Of a stretch of 64,000 nucleotides of DNA, positions 38,456-47,287 are shown one piece after another (position 1 is the stretch's first letter; each line of letters starts with the position of its first letter). The notes beneath the pieces are model-generated. The model searched no databases. It was not told the origin of the DNA and saw nothing but the letters and a program-made list of their open reading frames with translations. The DNA lies in assembly GCF_002563795.1 (NCBI RefSeq), contig NZ_PDJL01000003.1, positions 1,054,001-1,118,000 of the forward strand. Direction: 5' to 3'. Origin of the DNA: Vibrio sp. ES.051. Its GTDB lineage: Bacteria > Pseudomonadota > Gammaproteobacteria > Enterobacterales > Vibrionaceae. The translations under genes were made by a program, and so were the position numbers.

Positions 38456-39739
38456 TTACCACCACATGTCTGCTTGAATACCAACCAGAAGATCGGCCTT
38501 ATCACGCTCAGATCCATCTAGGTACGTTGCCAAAAAGCGGATTTCTGGCGCAGGACCAAACCCAGTAGGAACGACAACCGTTGGTGCAACAGTAAGTTTG
38601 TAGTTGGTTGCATCGTCTCCGGCACCATTCGCATCTTCCCACTTGTTGTATTGGAAACCAGCTTCAGTTGCGATGGAAAAGTTTTTTGATACTGGGAATG
38701 AAGGACGCACCATCGCTGATGCCCAACTGTCTTCACCACCATTATCAAGATCGTTGTACTGACCTTGAATAGAGTGGAAAACACTTACCCCGTTTTCAAA
38801 AAAGTAGCCACCCCAAACAAGGGCACGAGCTGACACATCGCCGCTGTCTACTTTTTTCATCTTTGACGGTCCTTCAAGCGCGCCGTTACCAGGCTTGTAT
38901 GCGTTATAGGTTGTTAACGTACCACCAAGAAGTTGACCAGAGCCTAAACCTTTACCAACTTGAGCAATGTACTTAGTAAAACCTTTTTCAGACAAACCAA
39001 AGACTTTCTCTGAATGGACAATAGCGCTCACCTCCATACCATCGCTAGCATATTCTGTTCCATCAACAAAATTATCTGGTAGGTATTTGCCCATGGCGTG
39101 CAACTCGATACCGTCAAAATCAACACCAACATGGATTGAATGCATTGGGTTATTTGCATCCGTGGCCCAGAAATTACCTTCTGCATCATCACTTGCGATA
39201 TAAGCGAAATCCCACTTGTTGCCACCCAACTCAATACCCTCAATACCAACACCAGTGCCCGACATGTCGGTATAGAAAAAGTCTGTCATAAAGATGTAAT
39301 TATCTTTGCCATAAAAACGTGTACCACCCCATAGCGTACCGGTATCAGTCACCCCATCGAACTCAACAAACGTCTCCACCATACCGATGCTACTATTGGC
39401 CGCATCGGCATTAGTACCTAGCTGGTTGTTCCCGCCAGATTGTGCGTTATCCGCACCAGCGCGAGTTTTAATGCGAATTTTTTGGCCATCATCATTTTCA
39501 AAGTTTTTTTGCAGGGCGAGTTCGAAGTGATTATCCGACTCAATACCCAAACGACCCAAACGCTCTTTTGAAGCAGGGAACTTTGAACGTTTGAAATCAT
39601 CGTTTTTACTGTACAGAGCACCTGCACGAAAATAGCCGTGGAACTCAAACCCATCAGATTTTTCAGCATGTACCACTGGTACGGCAGATAAACCTGCAGT
39701 AGCGACCAAGCAAGCAACAGTAAGTTTTGAAAGTTTCAT
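38456..39739 (-). CDS. LamB-family carbohydrate porin, first of a tandem pair
   Basis: A 427-aa outer-membrane porin. Signal peptide ending VVHA, then a LamB-like strand 1 (GFEFHGYFRAGALYS) and a C-terminal ADMWW. Shared maltoporin blocks include YIFMTDFFYTDMSGTGVGIEG. It is clearly related to the neighbouring porin (both have FHGYFR, DFKRS, LGRLGIES/LGLEAD, and NGVSxFxSIQxQYND), so the pair is probably an old duplication. Within this locus it most likely conducts beta-gluco-oligosaccharides instead of maltodextrins; that specificity is inference. Two LacI-type operators lie upstream. Confidence 0.9.
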   Translation of the reverse strand: MKLSKLTVACLVATAGLSAVPVVHAEKSDGFEFHGYFRAGALYSKNDDFKRSKFPASKERLGRLGIESDNHFELALQKNFENDDGQKIRIKTRAGADNAQSGGNNQLGTNADAANSSIGMVETFVEFDGVTDTGTLWGGTRFYGKDNYIFMTDFFYTDMSGTGVGIEGIELGGNKWDFAYIASDDAEGNFWATDANNPMHSIHVGVDFDGIELHAMGKYLPDNFVDGTEYASDGMEVSAIVHSEKVFGLSEKGFTKYIAQVGKGLGSGQLLGGTLTTYNAYKPGNGALEGPSKMKKVDSGDVSARALVWGGYFFENGVSVFHSIQGQYNDLDNGGEDSWASAMVRPSFPVSKNFSIATEAGFQYNKWEDANGAGDDATNYKLTVAPTVVVPTGFGPAPEIRFLATYLDGSERDKADLLVGIQADMWW

Positions 39740-39773
39740 ATTAACTCCATCATTTCATTATTATATTCACGTT

Positions 39774-39791
39774 AAAGAAAGCGCTTTCTTT
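39774..39791. promoter_or_regulatory. LacI-type operator in front of the first porin
   Basis: A perfect 18-bp palindrome, AAAGAAAGCGCTTTCTTT, with the central CG-type symmetry of LacI/PurR family operators, 34 bases before the porin ATG. Confidence 0.8.
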
Positions 39792-39940
39792 GGTGGGCAA
39801 AATTTTTTACCTAAACCTCTCAGTGATCACTTAGATTCAGCTCAAAAAGGCAGAAATAGCCTGAATCATCAATGAAGTTTCACTTAGAAGCACTTTTAAA
39901 AGGATTATATGAGCAAAAACTCACCATGAAAGTGATCAAA

Positions 39941-39968
39941 CTCACCAAGAAAGCGCTTTCTCAGTGAG
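39941..39968. promoter_or_regulatory. Second, extended LacI-type operator upstream of the first porin
   Basis: Core AGAAAGCGCTTTCT at 39948-39961, flanked symmetrically by CTCAC (39941) and GTGAG (39964). It is about 170 bases from the operator at 39774, a spacing compatible with repression by looping. The intervening sequence is AT-rich with an AGTGATCACT palindrome near 39822. Confidence 0.75.
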
Positions 39969-40021
39969 GGGGGTCACATTGTCAGTAACTAATAACAATC
40001 TGAATATTATTTCTGTAAATA

Positions 40022-40054
40022 ATAAAAGCCTCAAAAACATGTTTGAGGCTTTTA
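40022..40054 (-). terminator. Terminator after second LamB-like porin gene
   Basis: ATAAAAGCCTCAAA pairs with TTTGAGGCTTTTAT around a six-base loop. T-rich on the minus strand. Confidence 0.8.
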
Positions 40055-40090
40055 TATAATTTATCAAATCCAATTAAAGCAAACTTGATG

Positions 40091-41443
40091 TTACCACCAG
40101 ACTTCTGCCTGAATCCCAACGATGAGATCAGACTCTGTCTCTCCATCAACAATGTTCGTCCAAGAATCTGACAAGTAGGTCGCAAACATTCGTATTTCAG
40201 GAGCAACCCCAAGAGATGTGGGTAGAATCACTGTAGGCGAGATGGTCGCTTTGTTTTGTGTCCAAGACCCGCCATTCCAATTGTTATAGACATACCCAAC
40301 CTCGCCCTGTAGATAAAAGTGTTGGCTAATAGGCATGGTTGGACGAACCATTGCGGACACCCAGTAGTTGTATCCCCCATCAGTTCGTGCGTCTCCTTCT
40401 GCCATATCATTGTACTGTGCCTGAATAGATGGAAATAGGCTCACGCCATTTTCAAAGAAGTATCCACCCCAAAGCATTGCACGAGCCGAGGTATCATCCT
40501 CTTCTAACTGGGTTAACAGATAGCTTGCCTGTCCATCTGCCCCCCAGTCACTATGCTGACCCTGCGCGAGCGAACCGGGATGGTAGGCGTTATAGTCCGT
40601 TATAGTTCCTCCGAGCAGGTTGCCTGCGCCCAGCCCTTTACCAGCTTGGATAATAATATTGGAGAAACCGTTACCTGGTATGCTAAAAAAACTGCTTAAG
40701 TTGTAGGTTGCGGTCAAATCAAAGCCCATTTCCGCCCACTCATTACCCGCTCTGTCCCAGTTGTCTGGCATCGCCTTCAACAACCCCGACAGTTTTAAGT
40801 TACCGAAAGTCGAACTAATATTCACAACATGAAGCAAATTATTCAGGTTGGTCGCGTTGTTTCCGATTTCTGCCGGATCCGTCTCCCAACGGTCAATATC
40901 CTCATCTACTCGGTCACTCACTATATAAGCAAGGTCCACCAATGAATCCCCAAGTTCATAACCTTGTATACCAAGGCCTGTACCGGACATATCATGATAG
41001 AAAAAGTCTGTCATGAAGATGTAGTTATCTTCTTTACCGTATTCGCGGCGTCCGGCCCATAATGTTCCGGAGGGTGTGATACCGTTTAATTCAAAGTACG
41101 CGTTGCCGATCCCCGCTTCTACTGAGTCAGCACTTGAGGTCAGTGCTGACTCATCTCCACGTTTACTCACCCCAAAGTGAATGTTGAAATTTCGTCCATC
41201 ATCAAAATCCCATCTGCTGACTAAGTTAGCGTTATAGTCATTGTCGGCCTCAAGTCCAAGTCGTCCCAAGGTTTCTTTCTGCCCTGCATAATTTGAACGT
41301 TTAAAATCGTTTTCAGAACTCAACATAATGCCCGTTCTGAAGTATCCATGAAATTCAAACCCTTCGGTTTGATTAGCGTTGGCAAGATTCGGTATTCCCA
41401 GTACAGTAGCTATACACATTGCGGCAGTTGTTATTCTCATCAT
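40091..41443 (-). CDS. LamB-family carbohydrate porin, second of a tandem pair
   Basis: A 450-aa outer-membrane porin. Signal peptide residues 1-23 (ending LANA), then GFEFHGYFRTGIMLSSENDFKRS, and a C-terminal AEVWW assembly signal. It shares strand and loop blocks with the adjacent porin but has longer loops. AAGAGG precedes two adjacent ATGs. One operator lies 16 bases upstream. Together with the first porin it would supply the outer-membrane entry step for products of the GH16 and GH17 enzymes. Confidence 0.9.
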   Translation of the reverse strand: MMRITTAAMCIATVLGIPNLANANQTEGFEFHGYFRTGIMLSSENDFKRSNYAGQKETLGRLGLEADNDYNANLVSRWDFDDGRNFNIHFGVSKRGDESALTSSADSVEAGIGNAYFELNGITPSGTLWAGRREYGKEDNYIFMTDFFYHDMSGTGLGIQGYELGDSLVDLAYIVSDRVDEDIDRWETDPAEIGNNATNLNNLLHVVNISSTFGNLKLSGLLKAMPDNWDRAGNEWAEMGFDLTATYNLSSFFSIPGNGFSNIIIQAGKGLGAGNLLGGTITDYNAYHPGSLAQGQHSDWGADGQASYLLTQLEEDDTSARAMLWGGYFFENGVSLFPSIQAQYNDMAEGDARTDGGYNYWVSAMVRPTMPISQHFYLQGEVGYVYNNWNGGSWTQNKATISPTVILPTSLGVAPEIRMFATYLSDSWTNIVDGETESDLIVGIQAEVWW

Positions 41444-41458
41444 TACCTCTTATCATTT

Positions 41459-41472
41459 AGAAAGCGCTTTCT
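41459..41472. promoter_or_regulatory. LacI-type operator in front of the second porin
   Basis: AGAAAGCGCTTTCT, a perfect palindrome starting 16 bases before the porin ATG. A further palindrome, AATTGAT with ATCAATT (41494-41509), lies between it and the GH16 stop. Confidence 0.8.
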
Positions 41473-41515
41473 TTTGATTTTGAAAGAAGCGTCAATTGAT
41501 GTATCAATTATCACG

Positions 41516-43108
41516 TTATCGCTCGAGACGAATGTTATCGAAGTAAGCCGTCATCGGTTGTAGCGGCTCGATGACTAACAGATTTTTTACTTTGCTGAAG
41601 TTTATCGTGTTGCCGGGTGCAAATCGGTTACCGTTATTGCTTATATCTGAAAGTTTGATTCTGACTTCGTGCCACTTTTCACTCTCATTAAGAGGCACAG
41701 AATAATCCCCTACAGTAGGCCAACCGCTGTCAATTTTAACTAACAACTCTGAGCCATTAGTGTTGCCTTTCGTTTTCAAATCAAACACTAACTCACCATC
41801 CGAAGCCCAATCACTCAGATCCACTTCCGGTGAGATCAAAAACGCGTTACCGGTGTTGCCAGTTTTGGTGACTTTCATCACCTTGCCGCGTTCAGCAAGA
41901 TCTTCATAACTGACAACGATGTTTTTCTCCGGGTCGTAACCACTCAAGATCAAGTGCTTATTCAACGCTTCTTCAAAAATAGAGAGTTGCTCACCTTTAC
42001 CATAATTCGCATCAGGAACAATGATGAGTGGTGCACTATTCCCTTCAACAAACTTCGCTTCTTCTGATACGGTTGCGCAACCTTTACCCGTTTCAGGATC
42101 AACAGAGCATTGGAATACACGCACATAATCGACTGCCATGGTCTGTGGGAAAATACCGTGGTCAATGCCTTTTTCATTGGTATTCCCAGCCCACGATCCC
42201 CCAACCGCTAAATTCAACAGAAGATGAAAGCGTTCATTAAAAGGCGCAGGTGCCTCTGCCGTTACGAGCTGCCCATTATCTTTATACTGGGCATACCACC
42301 CCTCCTGACGCTGCGTAGCATAGTGACTATTATCGACATACCAGCGGATTTCTCCCTCTTCCCACTCAATCGCATAAGTGTGAAAACCATCAGAGGGGTT
42401 TAGATCATTGGGTAAGTGAAATTGAGTGCCAGAGTGAACGTTTTCCGGCCATTGCCGACCATAATGCAAGCTGCCATGAATACGCGATTCACTATCACCT
42501 GGCTGGGCCCCCTTTTCATCTGACTGAGTTTTTAGATTCACCGCTTCTACAATATCTATTTCTCCAGAGGCAGCCCATGTTCCATAAACATTGTCTGACG
42601 GTAACATCCAAATGGCAGGCCAAGTGCCTTGCCCGTATGGCAAGCGAGCCCTAATTTCAAACCGACCGTATTTCCAGTCACCTTTATTAAGAGTGCGTAA
42701 ACGCGCAGAAGTGAAAGGCAGAGTCGCTTTGCTACGCATGTCTCCATCGGGGTTGTTGGCTCCGGTATAGCTGCCTTCCTTGGCCACAATATGGAGCACG
42801 CCGTCTTTCACAAATGAGTTTACTTTCCGCTTGGTATAACACTGCTTCTCGTTATTACCCCCACCCCAGCAATTCTCTTCATGACTCCATTTAGACTGAT
42901 TAATTTCATTGCCTTCAAATTCATCAGACCATATTAGCGACCAACTTGGATCGGGAGTGCCCGTAGGGTCAACGAACTCACTTGCGCTAAACGTCACTGG
43001 CTCGCTGGTAGACTGACAACCTGTCAATGCCATCAATAGTGATATCGACATTAACGATAATTTAGGTAACGTCTGTTTTTTCACGTTAACTGACTTAATT
43101 TGCATCAT
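41516..43108 (-). CDS. GH16 endo-beta-1,3-glucanase (laminarinase) lipoprotein
   Basis: A 530-aa lipoprotein (lipobox LTGC near residue 31). The catalytic GH16 jelly-roll spans about 55-335 and contains GEIDIVEA, giving nucleophile Glu183, Asp185 and acid/base Glu188. Other GH16 subfamily 3 laminarinase marks are IWSDEFEG, GTWPAIWMLP and AVGGSWAGN. A C-terminal module (about 375-530, ending MTAYFDNIRLER) has the beta-sandwich pattern of a carbohydrate-binding domain. Expected to cut beta-1,3-glucan chains at the cell surface or in the periplasm. It is downstream of the GH17 gene on the same strand with a 228-base gap in which I find no perfect operator. Confidence 0.92.
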   Translation of the reverse strand: MMQIKSVNVKKQTLPKLSLMSISLLMALTGCQSTSEPVTFSASEFVDPTGTPDPSWSLIWSDEFEGNEINQSKWSHEENCWGGGNNEKQCYTKRKVNSFVKDGVLHIVAKEGSYTGANNPDGDMRSKATLPFTSARLRTLNKGDWKYGRFEIRARLPYGQGTWPAIWMLPSDNVYGTWAASGEIDIVEAVNLKTQSDEKGAQPGDSESRIHGSLHYGRQWPENVHSGTQFHLPNDLNPSDGFHTYAIEWEEGEIRWYVDNSHYATQRQEGWYAQYKDNGQLVTAEAPAPFNERFHLLLNLAVGGSWAGNTNEKGIDHGIFPQTMAVDYVRVFQCSVDPETGKGCATVSEEAKFVEGNSAPLIIVPDANYGKGEQLSIFEEALNKHLILSGYDPEKNIVVSYEDLAERGKVMKVTKTGNTGNAFLISPEVDLSDWASDGELVFDLKTKGNTNGSELLVKIDSGWPTVGDYSVPLNESEKWHEVRIKLSDISNNGNRFAPGNTINFSKVKNLLVIEPLQPMTAYFDNIRLER

Positions 43109-43336
43109 TTTTGACCATCTCGTTTTAATTTTCGCTCGGAAAGTTGATTTAAAATTGATAGATAACGACTGACTCTAATGCGTGTTCACGCACAGCCATC
43201 ATGCTGCTGTGAATCATCTACGCCGCTTGATGAGTGCAATAGCTATCTTCCTGATTGCTCGAACAACGAATAGTTAAGGAGCTCTTTGCCACTTCTTGCA
43301 TCAAAGACCCCCGCATCTTAAATGTCTCTTAGATAA

Positions 43337-45763
43337 CTATTCGAACCACGAAATATTTCGAATTTGGATCTCCGATTCCGTCAGCCCTGAGTTCGTGGTG
43401 TTATGCACAACGAATGGCTGGGCAATTTTGGTCAGGTCCGGCGCACCAGAAAACTCACTAATGTCAACATCAACGGTCTGCCACTCGGTGGTTAACTGGC
43501 GGCCACCTTCGTTAAAACGAATGGTGTGGTTGGATGCCCACTCTCCCCCAGTGTCAGACTGGAACCCGATCCCAAAACCAAACTCGGCCAGAGGTTTGCC
43601 CCCCTCGGTGTAGCTTCGAATGTCAAACTTAAGTGTTTTAATGTTGCTGAAGTCACGCACAGTGTCATCACCAATATGCGCCCCCCACCCCCAGTCTTTC
43701 GCACTATCTGGCAATGTCGCTACAGTCAGTACGCCATCATCATCAATGCCAGCCCAAGAGGTACCTTCCCATGCGATCGCACTCGCGCCGCTGAACAGGC
43801 TTGCACCAAGCACTTTAAATTCGCCCTCCAAAGGAGGTTGCTCCACAGGAGCAAAAGGCGGTGGCTGCACGTCTGCCAACAGCGTTTCCAGTACTCCGCC
43901 ATAACTCGCCGAAAATGCGCAGTCACGCGTTAGGCCTAGTTCATTTAACGTTTTTACTTTGTCCCAAGCGGTGTACTTCACGTGGCAATCGATATCAATC
44001 AAACCGAAATGCTGCTCTGAGTGCCCGTTATTAGCAGCATCTCCTTTCCACGGCTCATCAAAAGCTTGAAAGAAGAACAGGGAAACCCCTGAATTATTGG
44101 AAAAATCTCGCATGTCATCGTAGAAGAGCTTCTGCTTGTATTCATCCGCTGCCTGAGTACCATCGTCGCCATAAGCTTCGTTAGAGAAGGTAGACCACCC
44201 GGTTTCCCCGATATGAATAGGTTTACTTGGGTCGACATCATGGATAAATTGTTGCGCTGCAGCATATTGCTCTAAGGAATGAACGTATGCTTTATCCATC
44301 GCGGTGGCAATTTGCTCTTCCTTAGTAAGCCCCTGATCTTGCTCAGAAACCTTCCACTCCTCACTTAACTCCGGATGCCATTTCGTATCGTGGAAAGCGT
44401 AAGTATGTAAAGACACATAATCCACCGCTTGAATCAGAGCTTTTAAATCGCTTTGTTCGTTTTGGTTACCGTTCGCGTCTATTCCTGCCCATACCGCCCA
44501 GTTGTCAGACGTCGTAATCCAAAGGTTTTGAATACTCTCGTGCGCTTGCTTCCAACTCTGCAAATCATTGACGTGATCTAAGATGATCGAAGGATGAACC
44601 TTATAAGAAGATGCCCAATCAACCATCGCCTCGTTACCGACTGCAACAACTTTGACGATATCTGGGTATTTTAGAGCCAACTCTTTAGCCTTGGCGATTT
44701 CTAAAGCGTTATTGGGAGAGTCCACGCTAGAGTCAATAGGGTTGCCTGTCCATGAGTTCAAAGCGTCAATCCAAACACCTAACATCACGTACATTTCAAA
44801 GCTCTTGCCATCAGCCTCGGCTTGATCTTTTAACAGGCGTATCGCAGCCAAAAGGTTTTCAGTATTACTTTGGCCGTCTGTTCCTTTAAAACCCTGCGTA
44901 TTATAAGTACGCACCATTTTGATACCCATTGCCGAGAGTATCTTCATATCTTCGAGATGCTGTGCCACTGAAGGGACAGTATCACCATCAGTACGTGCTC
45001 TTTCCCTCCACGCACCGTATGAAATCGCCTGATATTCAGGGTTACCCAATAAAGGCTTGCCAGAATCAGAGACTGGGTAGTTTTTCGGTTGAGGCTGATC
45101 AAGCAATCCATAACCTTCATGACGAACGTTATCCCAATAAACGACCCTATCCACCCCGCTGTTGCCAAAATCAAAGAAAACGCTCTTCTTATTAAAAACA
45201 AAGCTTGGATTTAGTTCACCGCCTTTTGGTTGGGTGAAATCAAAGGTCAATTGCTCCCATTCATTCGCCTTTGTCGTTCTCACCTCAGCCTCGACAAATT
45301 CGTTGGCATTGTTGGCATTTTCCACTTTGAACAACACAGGAATATCCACTGCCGATGAATAGACCCACATGGTTATTTGACTACGTTTTTCACTAAGTTC
45401 GAGAGTTTTTGAATCAGGTAGCGTGGTACCAGCCCATATTTCTGCTGTGGTAGGCTTAGTTGTTTTGATCACGGTTCCCAAAGGTTTGACCACCAGCGAA
45501 CTCGCTGGCGCCACACTATCAGGATTAATTGCGTTGACTTCAGTAACCGCGCCTCCAAACGAGAGATGCTCACCAGACAATAATTCCAGTTTATAATCTG
45601 GTGAAACAGATACCGTCACGCTATCGCCACTATCTTCGCCTCCAGGAGGATCAGTAATGATATTTTCTTTGAGGCTTTCATCACCACAGCCTATAAGCGC
45701 AAGGGTAATCGCTGAACATAACGCCGCCTTGGCAAATCGAGACCTCTGATTAGTTACTCTCAT
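43337..45763 (-). CDS. GH17-type beta-1,3-glucanase lipoprotein with flanking binding modules
   Basis: An 808-aa lipoprotein (lipobox LIGC near residue 26). An N-terminal beta-sandwich (about 55-215, ending VVYWDNVRHEG) and a C-terminal one (about 640-808) look like carbohydrate-binding modules. The middle is a clan GH-A barrel of GH17 type: SYGAWRERAR, acid/base Glu378 in AVGNEAM, nucleophile Glu520 in HIGETGWS. GH17 laminarinases are known in Vibrio and marine Bacteroidetes. It should act on laminarin together with the GH16 enzyme. Its promoter region contains a 38-bp perfect palindrome centred on a LacI-type operator. Confidence 0.88.
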   Translation of the reverse strand: MRVTNQRSRFAKAALCSAITLALIGCGDESLKENIITDPPGGEDSGDSVTVSVSPDYKLELLSGEHLSFGGAVTEVNAINPDSVAPASSLVVKPLGTVIKTTKPTTAEIWAGTTLPDSKTLELSEKRSQITMWVYSSAVDIPVLFKVENANNANEFVEAEVRTTKANEWEQLTFDFTQPKGGELNPSFVFNKKSVFFDFGNSGVDRVVYWDNVRHEGYGLLDQPQPKNYPVSDSGKPLLGNPEYQAISYGAWRERARTDGDTVPSVAQHLEDMKILSAMGIKMVRTYNTQGFKGTDGQSNTENLLAAIRLLKDQAEADGKSFEMYVMLGVWIDALNSWTGNPIDSSVDSPNNALEIAKAKELALKYPDIVKVVAVGNEAMVDWASSYKVHPSIILDHVNDLQSWKQAHESIQNLWITTSDNWAVWAGIDANGNQNEQSDLKALIQAVDYVSLHTYAFHDTKWHPELSEEWKVSEQDQGLTKEEQIATAMDKAYVHSLEQYAAAQQFIHDVDPSKPIHIGETGWSTFSNEAYGDDGTQAADEYKQKLFYDDMRDFSNNSGVSLFFFQAFDEPWKGDAANNGHSEQHFGLIDIDCHVKYTAWDKVKTLNELGLTRDCAFSASYGGVLETLLADVQPPPFAPVEQPPLEGEFKVLGASLFSGASAIAWEGTSWAGIDDDGVLTVATLPDSAKDWGWGAHIGDDTVRDFSNIKTLKFDIRSYTEGGKPLAEFGFGIGFQSDTGGEWASNHTIRFNEGGRQLTTEWQTVDVDISEFSGAPDLTKIAQPFVVHNTTNSGLTESEIQIRNISWFE

Positions 45764-45802
45764 GCTATCTTTCCTTTTATTTTATTCACTCTTTCATTTC
45801 AC

Positions 45803-45840
45803 TTTGCCCCAAAAAGAAAGCGCTTTCTTTTTGGGGCAAA
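45803..45840. promoter_or_regulatory. 38-bp perfect palindrome containing a LacI-type operator
   Basis: The core AAGAAAGCGCTTTCTT is extended by symmetrical AAA/TTT and TTTGCCCC/GGGGCAAA arms, making every base from 45803 to 45840 pair with its mirror. The end is 40 bases before the GH17 ATG on the minus strand. It would bind a LacI-type dimer and could also form a long hairpin in RNA. Confidence 0.8.
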
Positions 45841-45988
45841 AAAATAGACTTCTTAGAAGTTACATAACTAGAAGAAGACTAATGAGAATCGAGCCGCTCC
45901 TTTCTCAAATACTTTGGTATGTGGTAGCTCTAAGGCTCATTTTTTATTCTAGAAATAAATAACCGCATAAAATGTGAGCACACACGTT

Positions 45989-46004
45989 AAGAAAGCGATT
46001 TCTT
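45989..46004. promoter_or_regulatory. Degenerate LacI-type operator before lacI
   Basis: AAGAAAGCGATTTCTT differs from the perfect operator at one position of the core. It lies between the divergent GH17 and lacI genes, about 160 bases before lacI, suggesting autoregulation. The rest of 45841-46163 is AT-rich and otherwise unremarkable. Confidence 0.6.
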
Positions 46005-46163
46005 ATTGTAATGATCACATTTTAAGCAATTGTCTTAGAGGAAAATTTAGGAAAAATTTTGGCACCAGTTCGTGCATAAATTTATTAAGATATCTAGGCG
46101 TTCAATGCCGTTGCAGGTAAGATAACCACTAGATTAATCCGTTTTACATTAGAGGGCACCCCG

Positions 46164-47162
46164 TTGATCACAATTAAAGAAGTCTCTGAGTTGGCCAAAG
46201 TGTCTCAATCCACGGTGTCGAGAGCAATCAACGGCCACCCAACGGTAAAAGAAGCGAATCGTAAAAAGGTCTTTGAGGCGATTGAAAAGCTTGGCTACAA
46301 ACCGAACGCGTTTGCTCAGGCTTTAGCGTCGAGCCGCTCCAACAGTATTGGTATGCTGGTTGGTTCGCTTGATGGTCCTTTCTATGGTCCACTCATGCAC
46401 CACGCTGAAAATACGGTTCGTCAGCATAACATTCATCTTATTGTCACCAGCGGTCAAGAATCCCACAGTAAAGAACAAGATTCGATTAATTTTCTGTGCT
46501 CAAAGCGAGTGGACGGGCTGATTATTCACTCAGATACACTCTCCGATGATGAGCTCATCGACGTGATTAAAGAAACACCGGCCACCATCCTTCTCAACCG
46601 CTATATTCCTGAAGTCGCGGATAAGTGCATCTACATTGATAATGAACTTGGCGGCTACCTAGCAACCAAACATTTGCTAGAGCACGGGCACACCAAAATA
46701 GCTTGTATTACCGGCCAACTGAGTAAAATTGACAGTCGTGATCGTCTCCAAGGTTACCGTAACGCCTTAGCCGAGCACGGTATTGGCTATGATGCCAATC
46801 TTATCGTCGAAGGACGTTTCGACCATGACGGTAATCACGATGCAGCGCGACGTTTGTTAGCGCGCGACCCAGAAATCAGCGCTATTTTTTGCCAAAATGA
46901 CAATATTGCACTGGCCGTGTATGACGTTGCTGTAGAGCTAGGATTGAGCATCGGCGAGCAGCTTTCTGTCGTCGGCTTTGATAACGATACCCACAGTCAA
47001 CATATTCGCCCACGTCTGACTACTGTTAACTTCCCAGTGCAAGAGATGGGATGTGAAGCGGCCAAAGGGGTAATGGCGATGGTCAAAGAACAAACCTACC
47101 CGCTCAAGCACAAACTGATGCCACAATTAGTGATACGAGATTCGGTTGGAGTACACGCCTAA
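46164..47162 (+). CDS. LacI-family regulator, probable controller of the beta-glucan locus
   Basis: A 332-aa LacI/GalR regulator. The DNA-binding helices (TIKEVSELAKVSQSTVSRAING) and hinge (GYKPNAFAQALASSRSN) are intact, followed by a periplasmic-binding-protein-like sensor domain (IGMLVGSLDGPFYGPLMHH to the C-terminus). The start is TTG, with AGAGGG seven bases upstream. It lies between the GH17 and phosphorylase genes, central to the set of identical operators, so it is the best candidate to bind them. It is similar in its sensor domain to the partial regulator at the window end (both have NRYIPE and IDNELGG). Confidence 0.9.
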   Translation: MITIKEVSELAKVSQSTVSRAINGHPTVKEANRKKVFEAIEKLGYKPNAFAQALASSRSNSIGMLVGSLDGPFYGPLMHHAENTVRQHNIHLIVTSGQESHSKEQDSINFLCSKRVDGLIIHSDTLSDDELIDVIKETPATILLNRYIPEVADKCIYIDNELGGYLATKHLLEHGHTKIACITGQLSKIDSRDRLQGYRNALAEHGIGYDANLIVEGRFDHDGNHDAARRLLARDPEISAIFCQNDNIALAVYDVAVELGLSIGEQLSVVGFDNDTHSQHIRPRLTTVNFPVQEMGCEAAKGVMAMVKEQTYPLKHKLMPQLVIRDSVGVHA

Positions 47163-47235
47163 AATCGATTGACTTGTCGAGGTTCAATACAACCGAAAAG
47201 ATCAACAGCCCTCTCCTCCATATTTTGTTTTTTGC

Positions 47236-47270
47236 AAAAAAAAAGACCTCAAGCAAAAGCTTGAGGTCTT
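47236..47270 (-). terminator. Rho-independent terminator after the phosphorylase gene
   Basis: On the minus strand AAGACCTCAAGC pairs with GCTTGAGGTCTT and runs into nine T residues. Confidence 0.9.
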
Positions 47271-47287
47271 GGTTATCAACCCACTCT

